Below, piece by piece: positions 42,282-50,135 of a DNA stretch of 64,000 bases. How positions within the stretch are numbered: the first letter of the stretch is position 1; the number at the start of each line of letters is the position of its first letter. Source of the DNA: CAZABP01 sp964483245. GTDB lineage: Bacteria; Planctomycetota; UBA1135; UBA2386. The stretch lies in NCBI GenBank assembly GCA_964483245.1, contig CAZABP010000001.1, positions 1-64,000 of the forward strand. The letters are read 5' to 3'. A program made the translations under genes and the position numbers. The notes under the pieces are model-generated. The model was given only the letters and a program-made list of their open reading frames with translations. It did no database searches and was not told the DNA's origin.

Positions 42282-42530
42282 CTACTCGGGAACGCCGGGA
42301 TACTCCTCCGGCTCGCGTCCCCGGTGGCGCACGAGCTGGCGGACCTTGAGGTGGAGGGCCAAGCCGAGGACCAACAGACTCGCGGCCACGACCCACTGGG
42401 CTGGCGTCGCCGCCATTCCCTTGCCGGCGCCGCGCAGGGCGGCAACGAGCACCGTCAAGAATCCGAGAGCGAACAGCACCATGGCGAGCATGTCCGCCGC
42501 CCGCAGGTCGCGCTTGGTGTAGCTGGTCAT
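42282..42530 (-). CDS. small two-helix membrane protein
   Basis: 82 residues: a basic N-terminus, two hydrophobic helices (MLAMVLFALGFLTVLVAAL and WVVAASLLVLGLALHL) and an acidic/Pro tail. No family is recognised. Confidence 0.6.
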   Translation of the reverse strand: MTSYTKRDLRAADMLAMVLFALGFLTVLVAALRGAGKGMAATPAQWVVAASLLVLGLALHLKVRQLVRHRGREPEEYPGVPE

Positions 42531-42588
42531 GTCGCCTCGCTGCGCATCCTAATCCGCTTCCACGGCAAGGCGTCTCGTGCGCGCCACG

Positions 42589-43032
42589 TCAGATCTCCTC
42601 GCCACACTCCTGGCAGAACTTGGAATCCTCCTCGTTCAGCTTGCCGCACCCGCGGCAGCGCAGCATCACGACCTTGCCGCCGTCCGCACGAGGCGCGCCG
42701 CCGACCTCCTCCAGCGCGTCCTTGACCATCCCACCGGCCATCCGGCTGTACGGCTCGAGCTCGCGCCGCGCCTGTTCCGGGTCCAGCAGCACACCGGACC
42801 CCGCCATCCCACGGGCTCCGATCCCACGCACGATGCCGCCGACGATCAGCAGCGCGATGCCGCCAAACGCGCGGACCATGCCGGACCTGGCATCGGACTG
42901 GAAGTTCGAGAAGTCGCCGAAGTTCGCCGCGAACGTCACGAACGTCGACGCGAACAGCAGGAACCCGGCGATCATCAACGCCATGCCGGCGTAGTACGCG
43001 GTCTTGCGCCCCTCGGAGATCTGTCTGGCCAT
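42589..43032 (-). CDS. membrane protein with C-terminal zinc ribbon
   Basis: 147 residues with two hydrophobic helices (about 12-33 and 54-71) and a C-terminal zinc ribbon: CRGC (C126, C129) and CQEC (C140, C143) separated by 10 residues. The cytoplasmic linker has PYSRMAGGMVKDALEE. Such ribbons usually bind proteins or structural zinc; the role is unknown. Divergent from the glycosyltransferase gene, with 69 bp between. Confidence 0.7.
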   Translation of the reverse strand: MARQISEGRKTAYYAGMALMIAGFLLFASTFVTFAANFGDFSNFQSDARSGMVRAFGGIALLIVGGIVRGIGARGMAGSGVLLDPEQARRELEPYSRMAGGMVKDALEEVGGAPRADGGKVVMLRCRGCGKLNEEDSKFCQECGEEI

Positions 43033-43101
43033 CGCGTACCCGTTGTACCAGACCGCCGTCCGACCCCGCACGGGTGCAACCTGCCGGCTACGCTCCGCGC
43101 C

Positions 43102-44331
43102 GTGTCCCACCCGCGCGTGCTGCACGTCCTGACGCACCATGCGCCGGATGCGCGCGGCGGCATCGAAACCTACGTGGCGCGGTTGCTCGCAGCGCAGCGC
43201 GCTCACGGCGCGCAGGCGATGGTGTTGTGCACGTCGCCGCAGGCGGAGCACGACCCGGCCGTCTTCACGGTGCCGAAGGTGTTCCCGATCCACCAGGTGC
43301 TCGACCGGCCTGACCCTGCGCCGTTGCGCGCTGCGATCGCCGCCGCGGACTGCGAAGTGCTGCACGTCCACCACTGGCACCAGCTCGGCGACGAGATCGT
43401 GGCGACGGCGCACGCAGCGGGCGTCCCGGCGGTCGTGACGCTGCACGACTTCTACACGAGCTGCCCGCGCTTCTTCCGCCATCGGGACGGAAGCCTCTGC
43501 GCGCCGGCCACGCCGTATGCGACCTGCGTGCAGTGCGTCGCCGCCGCGGCAGCAGCCGACCCGCTGCTCGTACAGGAACGGCTGCAACTCCACGCCACGC
43601 GCATGCTCGCGGAGTTGCGGACTGCGCAGCGGGTCCTGGCGCTGTCGCGCGCGCAGCTGGAGTACCTGATGCAGATCCCTGAGCTGCACGGGCTCGCGAT
43701 CGACGTGGTCGACCTGCCGCCGCCGTGGGAAGCAACGCCGGCGACCGCCCCGCCGGCGCGCACTCCGCACGCGCCGTTCCGGCTCGTGACCTGGGGCGGG
43801 CTGGTGCGGCCGAAAGGGCTCGGCACCCTGCGGGACGCCTGCCGCGCGCTCCCGGTGCCGGTCGAGCTGCACCACTACGGGGATCGGATCGACGAGCAGC
43901 TCGCCGCCGATCTGCTCGGCGATCCCAGCGTGCCGGTGATCCTGCACGGACCACAGGACCTCGCGCAGATGCGCGCGACCCTCGCCGGCTACGACCTCGC
44001 GGTGTTTCCCTCCTCGTACCTGGAGACCTACGGGTTCGCGGTCGACGAAGCGATGCAGACCGGCCTGCCGGTGCTGGTCTCCGACCGCGGCGCGCTGCGC
44101 GAGCGGATCGGTACGCGCGGTGTCACGTTCCGCGCCGACGACGTCGCGGATCTCGCGCAGGTGCTCGCACAGGTCCTGGATCCGCGCCGGCTCGCGGAAC
44201 TGCGCGCCGGCACGCCGGCATTCCGCACGACGCTCGCCGCGCACGTCGATGCCCTCGCGTCGATCTATCGGGATGCGATCGCACGGTTCAACGGAACCAC
44301 CGCAGCCAGGCGACGGTCTCCTCCTCGTTGA
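43102..44331 (+). CDS. GT4-family glycosyltransferase
   Basis: 409 residues of GT-B fold. The N-terminal domain has the acceptor loop GGIETYVARLLAAQ and CEVLHVHHWHQLGDEI; the C-terminal nucleotide-sugar domain has VTWGGLVRPKGLGTLRDACR and the EX7E motif ETYGFAVDE followed by AMQTGLPVLVSD. A Cys cluster (SCPRFF...CAPATPYATCVQC) in the first domain may bind a metal. The GTG start follows directly from the motif VLHVLTHHAP. It overlaps the 3' end of the broken Nudix gene by 44 bp on the other strand. Confidence 0.88.
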   Translation: MSHPRVLHVLTHHAPDARGGIETYVARLLAAQRAHGAQAMVLCTSPQAEHDPAVFTVPKVFPIHQVLDRPDPAPLRAAIAAADCEVLHVHHWHQLGDEIVATAHAAGVPAVVTLHDFYTSCPRFFRHRDGSLCAPATPYATCVQCVAAAAAADPLLVQERLQLHATRMLAELRTAQRVLALSRAQLEYLMQIPELHGLAIDVVDLPPPWEATPATAPPARTPHAPFRLVTWGGLVRPKGLGTLRDACRALPVPVELHHYGDRIDEQLAADLLGDPSVPVILHGPQDLAQMRATLAGYDLAVFPSSYLETYGFAVDEAMQTGLPVLVSDRGALRERIGTRGVTFRADDVADLAQVLAQVLDPRRLAELRAGTPAFRTTLAAHVDALASIYRDAIARFNGTTAARRRSPPR

Positions 44332-45091
44332 TGCCGCGGCGCGGCACGAACCGCAGCTCCTGCCGCTCGCGCGCCTGCGGCTCGCCGCGGAAGCCGGACG
44401 CCTGCAGCACGTGATGACGGAACACCGCGCCGCTGGTCGGATCGCGCTCGTCGACGATGCCGAGCAGCTCCAGCTCACCGAGCTCGATCCCGAGCTCCTC
44501 GAGACACTCGCGCCGCGCAGCGTCTTCGGCGCACTCCCCCGGCTCGAGCTTCCCCCCTGGCGGGTCCCACCACCCGGCTTACGCAGCCCGGTCCGGGCGG
44601 CGCCACTCGAGCAGCAACGTGTCATCGCGCAGCAGGTGCACGCCGGCGACGCGCACGACGTCGTCGCGGGGGTCGTCGTGCAGCAACGACGCGGCATAGA
44701 CGTCCGGATCGCAGACGAGGCACCCGAACGACTGCTGCATGGCGCTCGCCACGTCGGCCGCATCCACGGCACGGCGCACGACGCAGAGATCCGCCGGAAC
44801 CATGCGCTGCAGCTCGCGCGCCGCGTGCGCTTCGACGTCGGCGGCGGCGAGCGCAGCCTCCGGCCACAGCGGGATGCGCACGGCGCCACGTGCCCGGCCG
44901 GCCTGCAGCCGCTCCCGGATCCGCTCGACGATCTCGTACGCGTACAGCTCGAGCAGCACACGGTCCGGAATCGCAGCAGACGACCCGGACGCGACGAGGC
45001 CGCGCATCGCCATCGCGAACGGTCCATCCGGCGGAAGCAACGGCTCGACCGGCGCCGCATCCCGCGGATCGACGAGCAGGACCAGCGTCAT
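44288..45091 (-). pseudogene. Nudix hydrolase gene interrupted by one in-frame stop
   Basis: Reading from ATG 45091, 170 codons run to a TAA at 44579-44581; the same frame then continues 96 codons to TGA at 44288. The first part ends in the beginning of a Nudix fold (VVRVAGVHLLRDDTLLLEWR). The part after the stop carries the rest, WWDPPGGKLEPGE and RRECLEELGI (a complete Nudix box GX5EX7REUXEEXGU), then VDERDPTSGAVFRHHVL. No start codon follows the TAA early enough to restore the fold. A nonsense mutation, read-through or an assembly error are the options. The N-terminal 140 residues are a further domain of unknown type. It is the last gene of the 11-gene operon. Confidence 0.8.
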
Positions 45092-46293
45092 CCCAACGCC
45101 TCGATCGCGGCGCGCATCCGCGTCTGGATCCGTTCGACCGGCGCCGTCGCATCCAGCACCTCGTGCCGCCCGGCGAGCGCGAGCTGCAGCAGCTGGGCGC
45201 GGAAGCGCCCGAGCATGTACGGATTCTCGTCCACGGTCCGTTCGCGGCGCTGCGCCAGCCGCTGCAGTGCGACGTCGATCGGCAGATCGAGCAGGAACAC
45301 GAGATCCGCCCGCGGCAGCGCCGCCAGGAACTCGCGCGCATACGGATCGTGGTGGTACCGCCCGGTTCCGGCGGCGAGGTGCGTCTGCACGTAGCGGTCG
45401 AACAGCAGCACGTCCGCCTCGGCGACCGAAGGTGCCACCTGCTCGTGCCAGTACTTCAACGAATCGAGCAGCTTCGCGTGGCGCTGCAGCGGCCACAGAT
45501 GCAGGTGCTCCGCACCGGCGCACATCCGCGTCATGTCGGTGACCGTGTCGTGGAACACGCCGTGCCGGTACAGCTTGTGCCGCACGACCCGCAGTCCGCG
45601 CCGCTCGAGCCAGGCGTGCAACAGCTCGAGGTGCGTCGACTTGCCGGTGCCGTCGATGCCGTCGATCCCGATCACGAGCGGGCCCTGGCGCGCGGCCATC
45701 GAGGGGAGCGGCGCGCTGCGTGCCAGCGCTTCGCCGAACAGATCGATCCCGGCCAGCGCGTGGTTCTCGAGCGCGAGGAACCGCAGCACACGGTCGGGAA
45801 ACCTGGCCCGCAGCATCGTCAGCCAGGCCTGCCGCTCCGCCTCCGGCCAGACGTCGCCCGGCAGCAGTCCCCACCAGCCGGGCGCCAGCCGGGTGTGCAC
45901 CGGGCCCACCGGATGCCCGGGGTCGGTGTCGAAGAACGGGATCCCGAACGCCTCCCGCGCCCGCGGATGCAGGCGCCCGGGCAGCGCGGTCGACGCGGCG
46001 CGCAGCGTCGTTTCCAGCGACGGGCCCGCGGACGGGTCGAGCCGCACCCGCAGCGTGCGTCCCGCACGCCGGGCGGCCGAACGCAGCACGGCTGCCAGCG
46101 CGCGGCCACGCGGACCATCCGGCACGCGCACCCCGCCAGCGCCTGCGGCGGCGATCACGCTCGCCAGCGTGGCGCCGTGACGCAGGTCGAGGTCGCCGTT
46201 CGATGCGGCGGCTTCCTGCTCGCGCAGCTCCGGGAACAGCCAGACCAGCGGTCCGTCCGGCGGCCAGACCAACGGCTCGTGCGCGCGGATCAC
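45088..46293 (-). CDS. thymidylate-kinase-like P-loop kinase with long N-terminal domain
   Basis: 401 residues. The C-terminal part (about 200-401) has P-loop GIDGIDGTGKST, the DRY-type motif LLFDRYVQTH, LVFLLDLPIDVALQRLAQRR and a Lys/Arg lid (RRERTVDENPY), as in dTMP-kinase-like enzymes. The N-terminal 195 residues have no recognised family and contain GIPFFDTDPGHPVGPVHTRL and a Trp-rich segment. In this operon the kinase may phosphorylate a sugar or cyclitol phosphate or a nucleoside and not dTMP. Coupled by 4-bp overlaps on both sides. Confidence 0.78.
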   Translation of the reverse strand: MIRAHEPLVWPPDGPLVWLFPELREQEAAASNGDLDLRHGATLASVIAAAGAGGVRVPDGPRGRALAAVLRSAARRAGRTLRVRLDPSAGPSLETTLRAASTALPGRLHPRAREAFGIPFFDTDPGHPVGPVHTRLAPGWWGLLPGDVWPEAERQAWLTMLRARFPDRVLRFLALENHALAGIDLFGEALARSAPLPSMAARQGPLVIGIDGIDGTGKSTHLELLHAWLERRGLRVVRHKLYRHGVFHDTVTDMTRMCAGAEHLHLWPLQRHAKLLDSLKYWHEQVAPSVAEADVLLFDRYVQTHLAAGTGRYHHDPYAREFLAALPRADLVFLLDLPIDVALQRLAQRRERTVDENPYMLGRFRAQLLQLALAGRHEVLDATAPVERIQTRMRAAIEALG

Positions 46294-46922
46294 AGGATGT
46301 TCACCAGCAGCTCGGCGTTGCGCTCGCGCAGGTGCAAGCCGGCGTAGATCGCTTCGAGCGGATGCACGCAGGCATCGTGCGCGTGCCGCAGCGTCGTCCA
46401 CTCGACGACCGCGCGCGGCTGCAGGATCGCGACCCTGGCAGTCAACGCATCGAGCCAGTCGTCGTCGCCGAGGTGCACGGCCGGCGAGAACGGTGACGCG
46501 CGTTCGTCGGCGACCCGCTCTGGCGCCTGCGGCCCGTAACCAAGCGTCATCAACGGCTGCCACTGCGCGAACCAGCCGGAGTCCGGCATGCGCGGAAACC
46601 ACAGCTCCTCCGCGACGCCCGCTTCGACCCGATCGACGAGCGTCTCGGTCACATCGAGTCCGATCTGCAGCAACGCGTCGCGCAGCAGCCGCGCCGCGCG
46701 CCGGTGCGTCGCCGGCACGAGCAACTCCACCGCGCCGACGCCAGCCTCCCGCACGCGCAACGCAGTCTGCTGCGCCGTCTCGCCGCGATCCCCGAGGTCG
46801 ACCCATGCCCCGGCGACGGGCAGCCGCTGCGCCTGCGCGATGCAGCCCTCGCGCAGGCGGTCGCGGACGACCACGCCGGCCGACAGGTGCAGGTCCGGCG
46901 GGACGAGCACGGCGCGCGTCAC
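46290..46922 (-). CDS. unrecognised protein in the cyclitol-type operon
   Basis: 210 residues, soluble, no signal or membrane segment. It has an alternating alpha/beta pattern: GAGVGAVELLVPATHRRAAR, LLRDALLQIGLDVTETL, DDWLDALTARVAILQPRAVV. The C-terminus ends AIYAGLHLRERNAELLVNIL. No motif of a known enzyme is visible. Its GTG overlaps the TIM-barrel gene stop and its stop overlaps the kinase start, so it is surely translated with them and probably carries out or supports one step of the pathway. Confidence 0.6.
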   Translation of the reverse strand: MTRAVLVPPDLHLSAGVVVRDRLREGCIAQAQRLPVAGAWVDLGDRGETAQQTALRVREAGVGAVELLVPATHRRAARLLRDALLQIGLDVTETLVDRVEAGVAEELWFPRMPDSGWFAQWQPLMTLGYGPQAPERVADERASPFSPAVHLGDDDWLDALTARVAILQPRAVVEWTTLRHAHDACVHPLEAIYAGLHLRERNAELLVNIL

Positions 46923-47875
46923 CACCACGGCTCCTCGCGCGGGCCATGGGGCAGCAGCGGTCGCAGCGTGTCGATCCCCTTCTGCAGGCCGTCGATCGCA
47001 CCGAACGTCGGGTCTTCGTGTTCGAGCGTGATCCAACCGTCGTAGCCGGCGAGCGTGAGCTCGGTCAGCAGCGGGCGCCACGGCACGTCCCCCCAGCCGG
47101 GGATCCGGAACCGGAAGCCACGCTCGCGGCGGTTCCACGCCCCGTGCGCCATCACGCCCGATCGCGCCGCGCGGTGCGGCACGACCTCGGCGTCCTTCGC
47201 GTGCACGTGCAGGATGCGCGCACCGAGCTCGGCCGCGAACAGCACCGGATCGCCGCCGGTGATCGCGAGGTTGGCCGGATCGAGGTTGAACCCCCACGCA
47301 TCGTGACCGCCCAGCAACTCGATGCTCTGCTGCGCCGTCTCGAGGTCGTAGACGATCTGCTTGGGATGCGGCTCCTGCGCGAAGCGCACGCCGCGCCGCG
47401 CATAGTGGTCCAGGATCGGCAGCATCCGCTCGCGGAACTCCGGCAGCATCCGCTCCCAGCCATCCGGCGCCGGCCATGGGAAGAACCGCGACCAGTCCTC
47501 GCAGCCGACGAACCCGACGACGACATCGACGCCGAGCAGATGCGCCGCATCGGCCGCCTGGCAGAGCCGCTCGGTCGCGTAGGCGATCTTCTGCTCCGGC
47601 GTCCCGGCGAAGATCCGGTCGGTGTCCTCGTGGTGCGGACCCAGCAGCAGCTGCCCCTCCTGATGGATCGAGACCGCGGTCAGCTCGAGTCCGGCCGCGT
47701 CGATCGCGGCACGCAGATCGTCAGCGCCGCCGCGCAGCAACTGCGGCAGCTCGACGAACGGGCTCCGCGCGTCCAACGGCAGCTCCATGCCGGCGAACCC
47801 CAGCTCGCGGATCGTCGCCAGCGCGTCGTGGAACGACCGCCGATACAGCGGCTGCGGGCAGACCCCGAGCTTCAT
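46919..47875 (-). CDS. xylose-isomerase-like TIM-barrel epimerase/isomerase
   Basis: 318 residues of the AP-endonuclease-2/xylose-isomerase-like family: MKLGVCPQPLYRR, LGFAGMELPLDARSPFVELP, GVDVVVGFVGCEDW, RFAQEPHPKQIVYD, GFNLDPANLAITGGDP and ILHVHAKDAEVV. The Glu/Asp/His metal site (E of QEPHP, D of NLDP, H of HVHAKD) is complete. Relatives include inosose isomerases and epimerases. This fits epimerisation of a cyclitol or keto-sugar in the operon. Overlaps its neighbours by ATGA and GTGA. Confidence 0.85.
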   Translation of the reverse strand: MKLGVCPQPLYRRSFHDALATIRELGFAGMELPLDARSPFVELPQLLRGGADDLRAAIDAAGLELTAVSIHQEGQLLLGPHHEDTDRIFAGTPEQKIAYATERLCQAADAAHLLGVDVVVGFVGCEDWSRFFPWPAPDGWERMLPEFRERMLPILDHYARRGVRFAQEPHPKQIVYDLETAQQSIELLGGHDAWGFNLDPANLAITGGDPVLFAAELGARILHVHAKDAEVVPHRAARSGVMAHGAWNRRERGFRFRIPGWGDVPWRPLLTELTLAGYDGWITLEHEDPTFGAIDGLQKGIDTLRPLLPHGPREEPWW

Positions 47876-48831
47876 GGCTCGATCAGCGACGGATAGTCGC
47901 AGCTCGCGCACGGTGAACCGGCCGGGAACGTGCCGCGCAGATGGTGCTTGCGGATCTCGTCCAACGCAGCGCCACGCCACATCTGCTCCAGCGTGGTCTG
48001 CATGACGTTGCCGAAGATCGTCGTGCGCCGCCAGTCGCAGTTGCACAGCACCATGTCGCCGTTCCACAGCACGTACGCCTTGACGAACGGACGCTGACAG
48101 ACGACCGGCGTCGCGGCGACGCACGCCGTGCTGCGGAACCGGCTCGCGTCGATCGCGCCGGCCCGGTTCGTGACCGGCTTGAGGTGCACCGGGATCCCGA
48201 TCCGCGCGGCGAACTCCGGCGCGCGCTCGCGCGCGTCCCCGATCTCGAGCGCCGTGATCCGCAGGTCGAGGCCCGGCAGCTCGCCGGCGCGCCAGGCGGC
48301 GCCGACCTCCTCGAGGTTGCGCAGGATCCGGTCGAACCGGAGCCCGACCATCGTCGCCCCGTACGACTCCGCGGTGAAGCCGTTGACCGAGACCGTGATC
48401 TCACCCATCCCCGCGGCGACGAGCGTGCGCGTGCGCGCCAGGTCGAGCAGCTTGCCGTTCGTGATGATCGTGACGATCGCCTCCGGCATCCGCTCACGGA
48501 CGTGCCGCGTGAACTGTTCCAGCCGCCGGTCGACGGTCGGTTCGTTCATCAGGAACAGGCTGACCCGCTCGACGCCGCGGCCGCGGATCTGCTCGATGAT
48601 CGTCGCGAACACGTCCTCGCGCATCGCTCCGGCCGGCAGCTCCTTGCTGGTCTCCGGATACGGACAGGTCGTGCAGGCTGCGTTGCACAGCGTCGTCGTC
48701 TGGATCTGGATCTTGGGGAAGAACGGCAGCCGGTGTTCGGCCAGGTTGTCCGGGGTGACCTCACCACGCCGCAGCTGCGCGAGCAGCGTTGCTTCGCGAT
48801 TCCCTTGCGTCACGAGGTCGATCGGTCTCAT
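47872..48831 (-). CDS. radical SAM protein with SPASM domain
   Basis: 319 residues. The radical SAM cluster motif is CNAACTTC (Cys49-x3-Cys53-x2-Cys56). The C-terminal SPASM region has VVCQRPFVKAYVLWNGDMVL, CNCDW, GNVMQTTLEQMW and CASCDYP, with Cys for auxiliary Fe-S clusters. SPASM/twitch enzymes include the aminocyclitol dehydrogenase BtrN of 2-deoxystreptamine synthesis as well as peptide modifiers. No short precursor peptide is visible in the operon, which favours a small-molecule or sugar substrate. Coupled on both sides. Confidence 0.88.
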   Translation of the reverse strand: MRPIDLVTQGNREATLLAQLRRGEVTPDNLAEHRLPFFPKIQIQTTTLCNAACTTCPYPETSKELPAGAMREDVFATIIEQIRGRGVERVSLFLMNEPTVDRRLEQFTRHVRERMPEAIVTIITNGKLLDLARTRTLVAAGMGEITVSVNGFTAESYGATMVGLRFDRILRNLEEVGAAWRAGELPGLDLRITALEIGDARERAPEFAARIGIPVHLKPVTNRAGAIDASRFRSTACVAATPVVCQRPFVKAYVLWNGDMVLCNCDWRRTTIFGNVMQTTLEQMWRGAALDEIRKHHLRGTFPAGSPCASCDYPSLIEP

Positions 48832-50135
48832 CGCGTGCGTCCGCTCGTGGTCGCTTCCGCCGCCGGCTGCCCCAGCACCGCGCCGGCGAGCGCGCGTTCG
48901 TCGATGCCGGGCGGGATCCCCAACGGATGCGCGCGCAGACACGCGAGCACCGCGGCTTCGCTCGGCGCCAGCGCGGCCTGTGCCGCGAGCCGCTCGTAGG
49001 TGCAGAGCTGCTGCAGGAACCGCAGGATCCGCGCGATCCGCGGCTCGCCCGGATCGAGGTCGGCGAGCGGGGGCGGCGGCACGAGCCCGGGCACCTGCAC
49101 GCCCCACTTTTCGACGATCGCATCGCTGCGCAGACCCGGCGCGTGGCCGCGGTTGCGCTCCGAGACCGCGAGCCGCCGCGGCTCGCGGTCACACAGCGCC
49201 GCGATCGCCGGCACCAGCGCCAACTCGTTCCACGGCGTCGCGCGCTGCCGCAGCGCTGGCGGCAACGCGGGGTCCTGCGTCGCCGCGTAGTGCGCGTGCA
49301 GGTCCGCCGCCAACCGCGCAAGCTGGGCACCGCGGTCGACGCGGCGTGCCCGCATCTGCTGCACGACGGCCGTCGTCTGCTCGTAGTGCCGCGCATAGGT
49401 CAGCAGCAGAGCGCCGCGGGCCCGCATCGCGCTGCCGTCGACTTCGAACGCGCCGGGTGCGTCGAGGGCGGCGATCTGCTCGAGCAGTTCCGGCAGACGC
49501 TCCGTGCCGTCTGCATCCCGCAGCGACACGAAGAACCCCTGGTGGTTCACGCCGACATAGCTCGCCGACACGTGCGTCGGATCCAGGTCGAGCAACACGC
49601 ACGCGCGCCGCAGCGTCCGCTCCGGCAGCTCGCACAGCCCGAACGCGCGCAATCCCGGCAGTTCGGCCAGCGCGTACAGCGCGATCCCGAGCGGATTGCT
49701 GAGCTGCACGAACGGCGCCTCCGGTGCGAGCTGCTGCGCGTGCCGCGCGAGCCGGACCAGCTCCGGCAGGCTGCGGATCGCCGAAGCGAGTCCGCCCGGT
49801 CCGATCGTTTCGTCGCCCGGCAACCCGAACCGCAGCGGGAACGTCTCGTCGTGCGACCTGCCGCGGAAGCCGCCGACCCGCACCTGGCAGACGACGAAGT
49901 CGGCGCCACGGAGCGCGTCGTCGAGCTCCGTCGTCGCGGCATAGTGGTGCGGCGCACCGCGGCTCGCGGCATGGATGCCGCAGAACCGCGCCACCGCCGC
50001 CGTGCGCGCGGCATCCCGTCCGAACAGGCGGAGCTCCAGCTCCGGCAGTGCCGGTGCAGCCTCGGCCAGGGCACCCGCGAGCGCCGGCGTGAACGCACTC
50101 GATCCGCCGAGCAAGGCGATCCGGCGACGGTTCAC
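48828..50135 (-). CDS. GH4-family NAD-dependent glycosidase-like enzyme
   Basis: 435 residues with GH4 features: NAD site LLGGSSAFTP (8-17), NPxG segment QLSNPLG (145-150), GDETIGPGG, the metal ligand Cys168 in GLCELPE and His198 in GVNHQGFF. GH4 enzymes use NAD and a metal to oxidise C3 of a (phospho)sugar and cleave by elimination. In this operon it might instead act as an oxidoreductase or remove a sugar from an intermediate. GTG 50135 overlaps the aminotransferase stop. Confidence 0.85.
   Translation of the reverse strand: MNRRRIALLGGSSAFTPALAGALAEAAPALPELELRLFGRDAARTAAVARFCGIHAASRGAPHHYAATTELDDALRGADFVVCQVRVGGFRGRSHDETFPLRFGLPGDETIGPGGLASAIRSLPELVRLARHAQQLAPEAPFVQLSNPLGIALYALAELPGLRAFGLCELPERTLRRACVLLDLDPTHVSASYVGVNHQGFFVSLRDADGTERLPELLEQIAALDAPGAFEVDGSAMRARGALLLTYARHYEQTTAVVQQMRARRVDRGAQLARLAADLHAHYAATQDPALPPALRQRATPWNELALVPAIAALCDREPRRLAVSERNRGHAPGLRSDAIVEKWGVQVPGLVPPPPLADLDPGEPRIARILRFLQQLCTYERLAAQAALAPSEAAVLACLRAHPLGIPPGIDERALAGAVLGQPAAEATTSGRTR

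Noticed and set aside
44579..44581. Recoded stop (selenocysteine or pyrrolysine) in the Nudix gene
   Set aside because: The codon is TAA, not TGA or TAG, and no recoding element is apparent.
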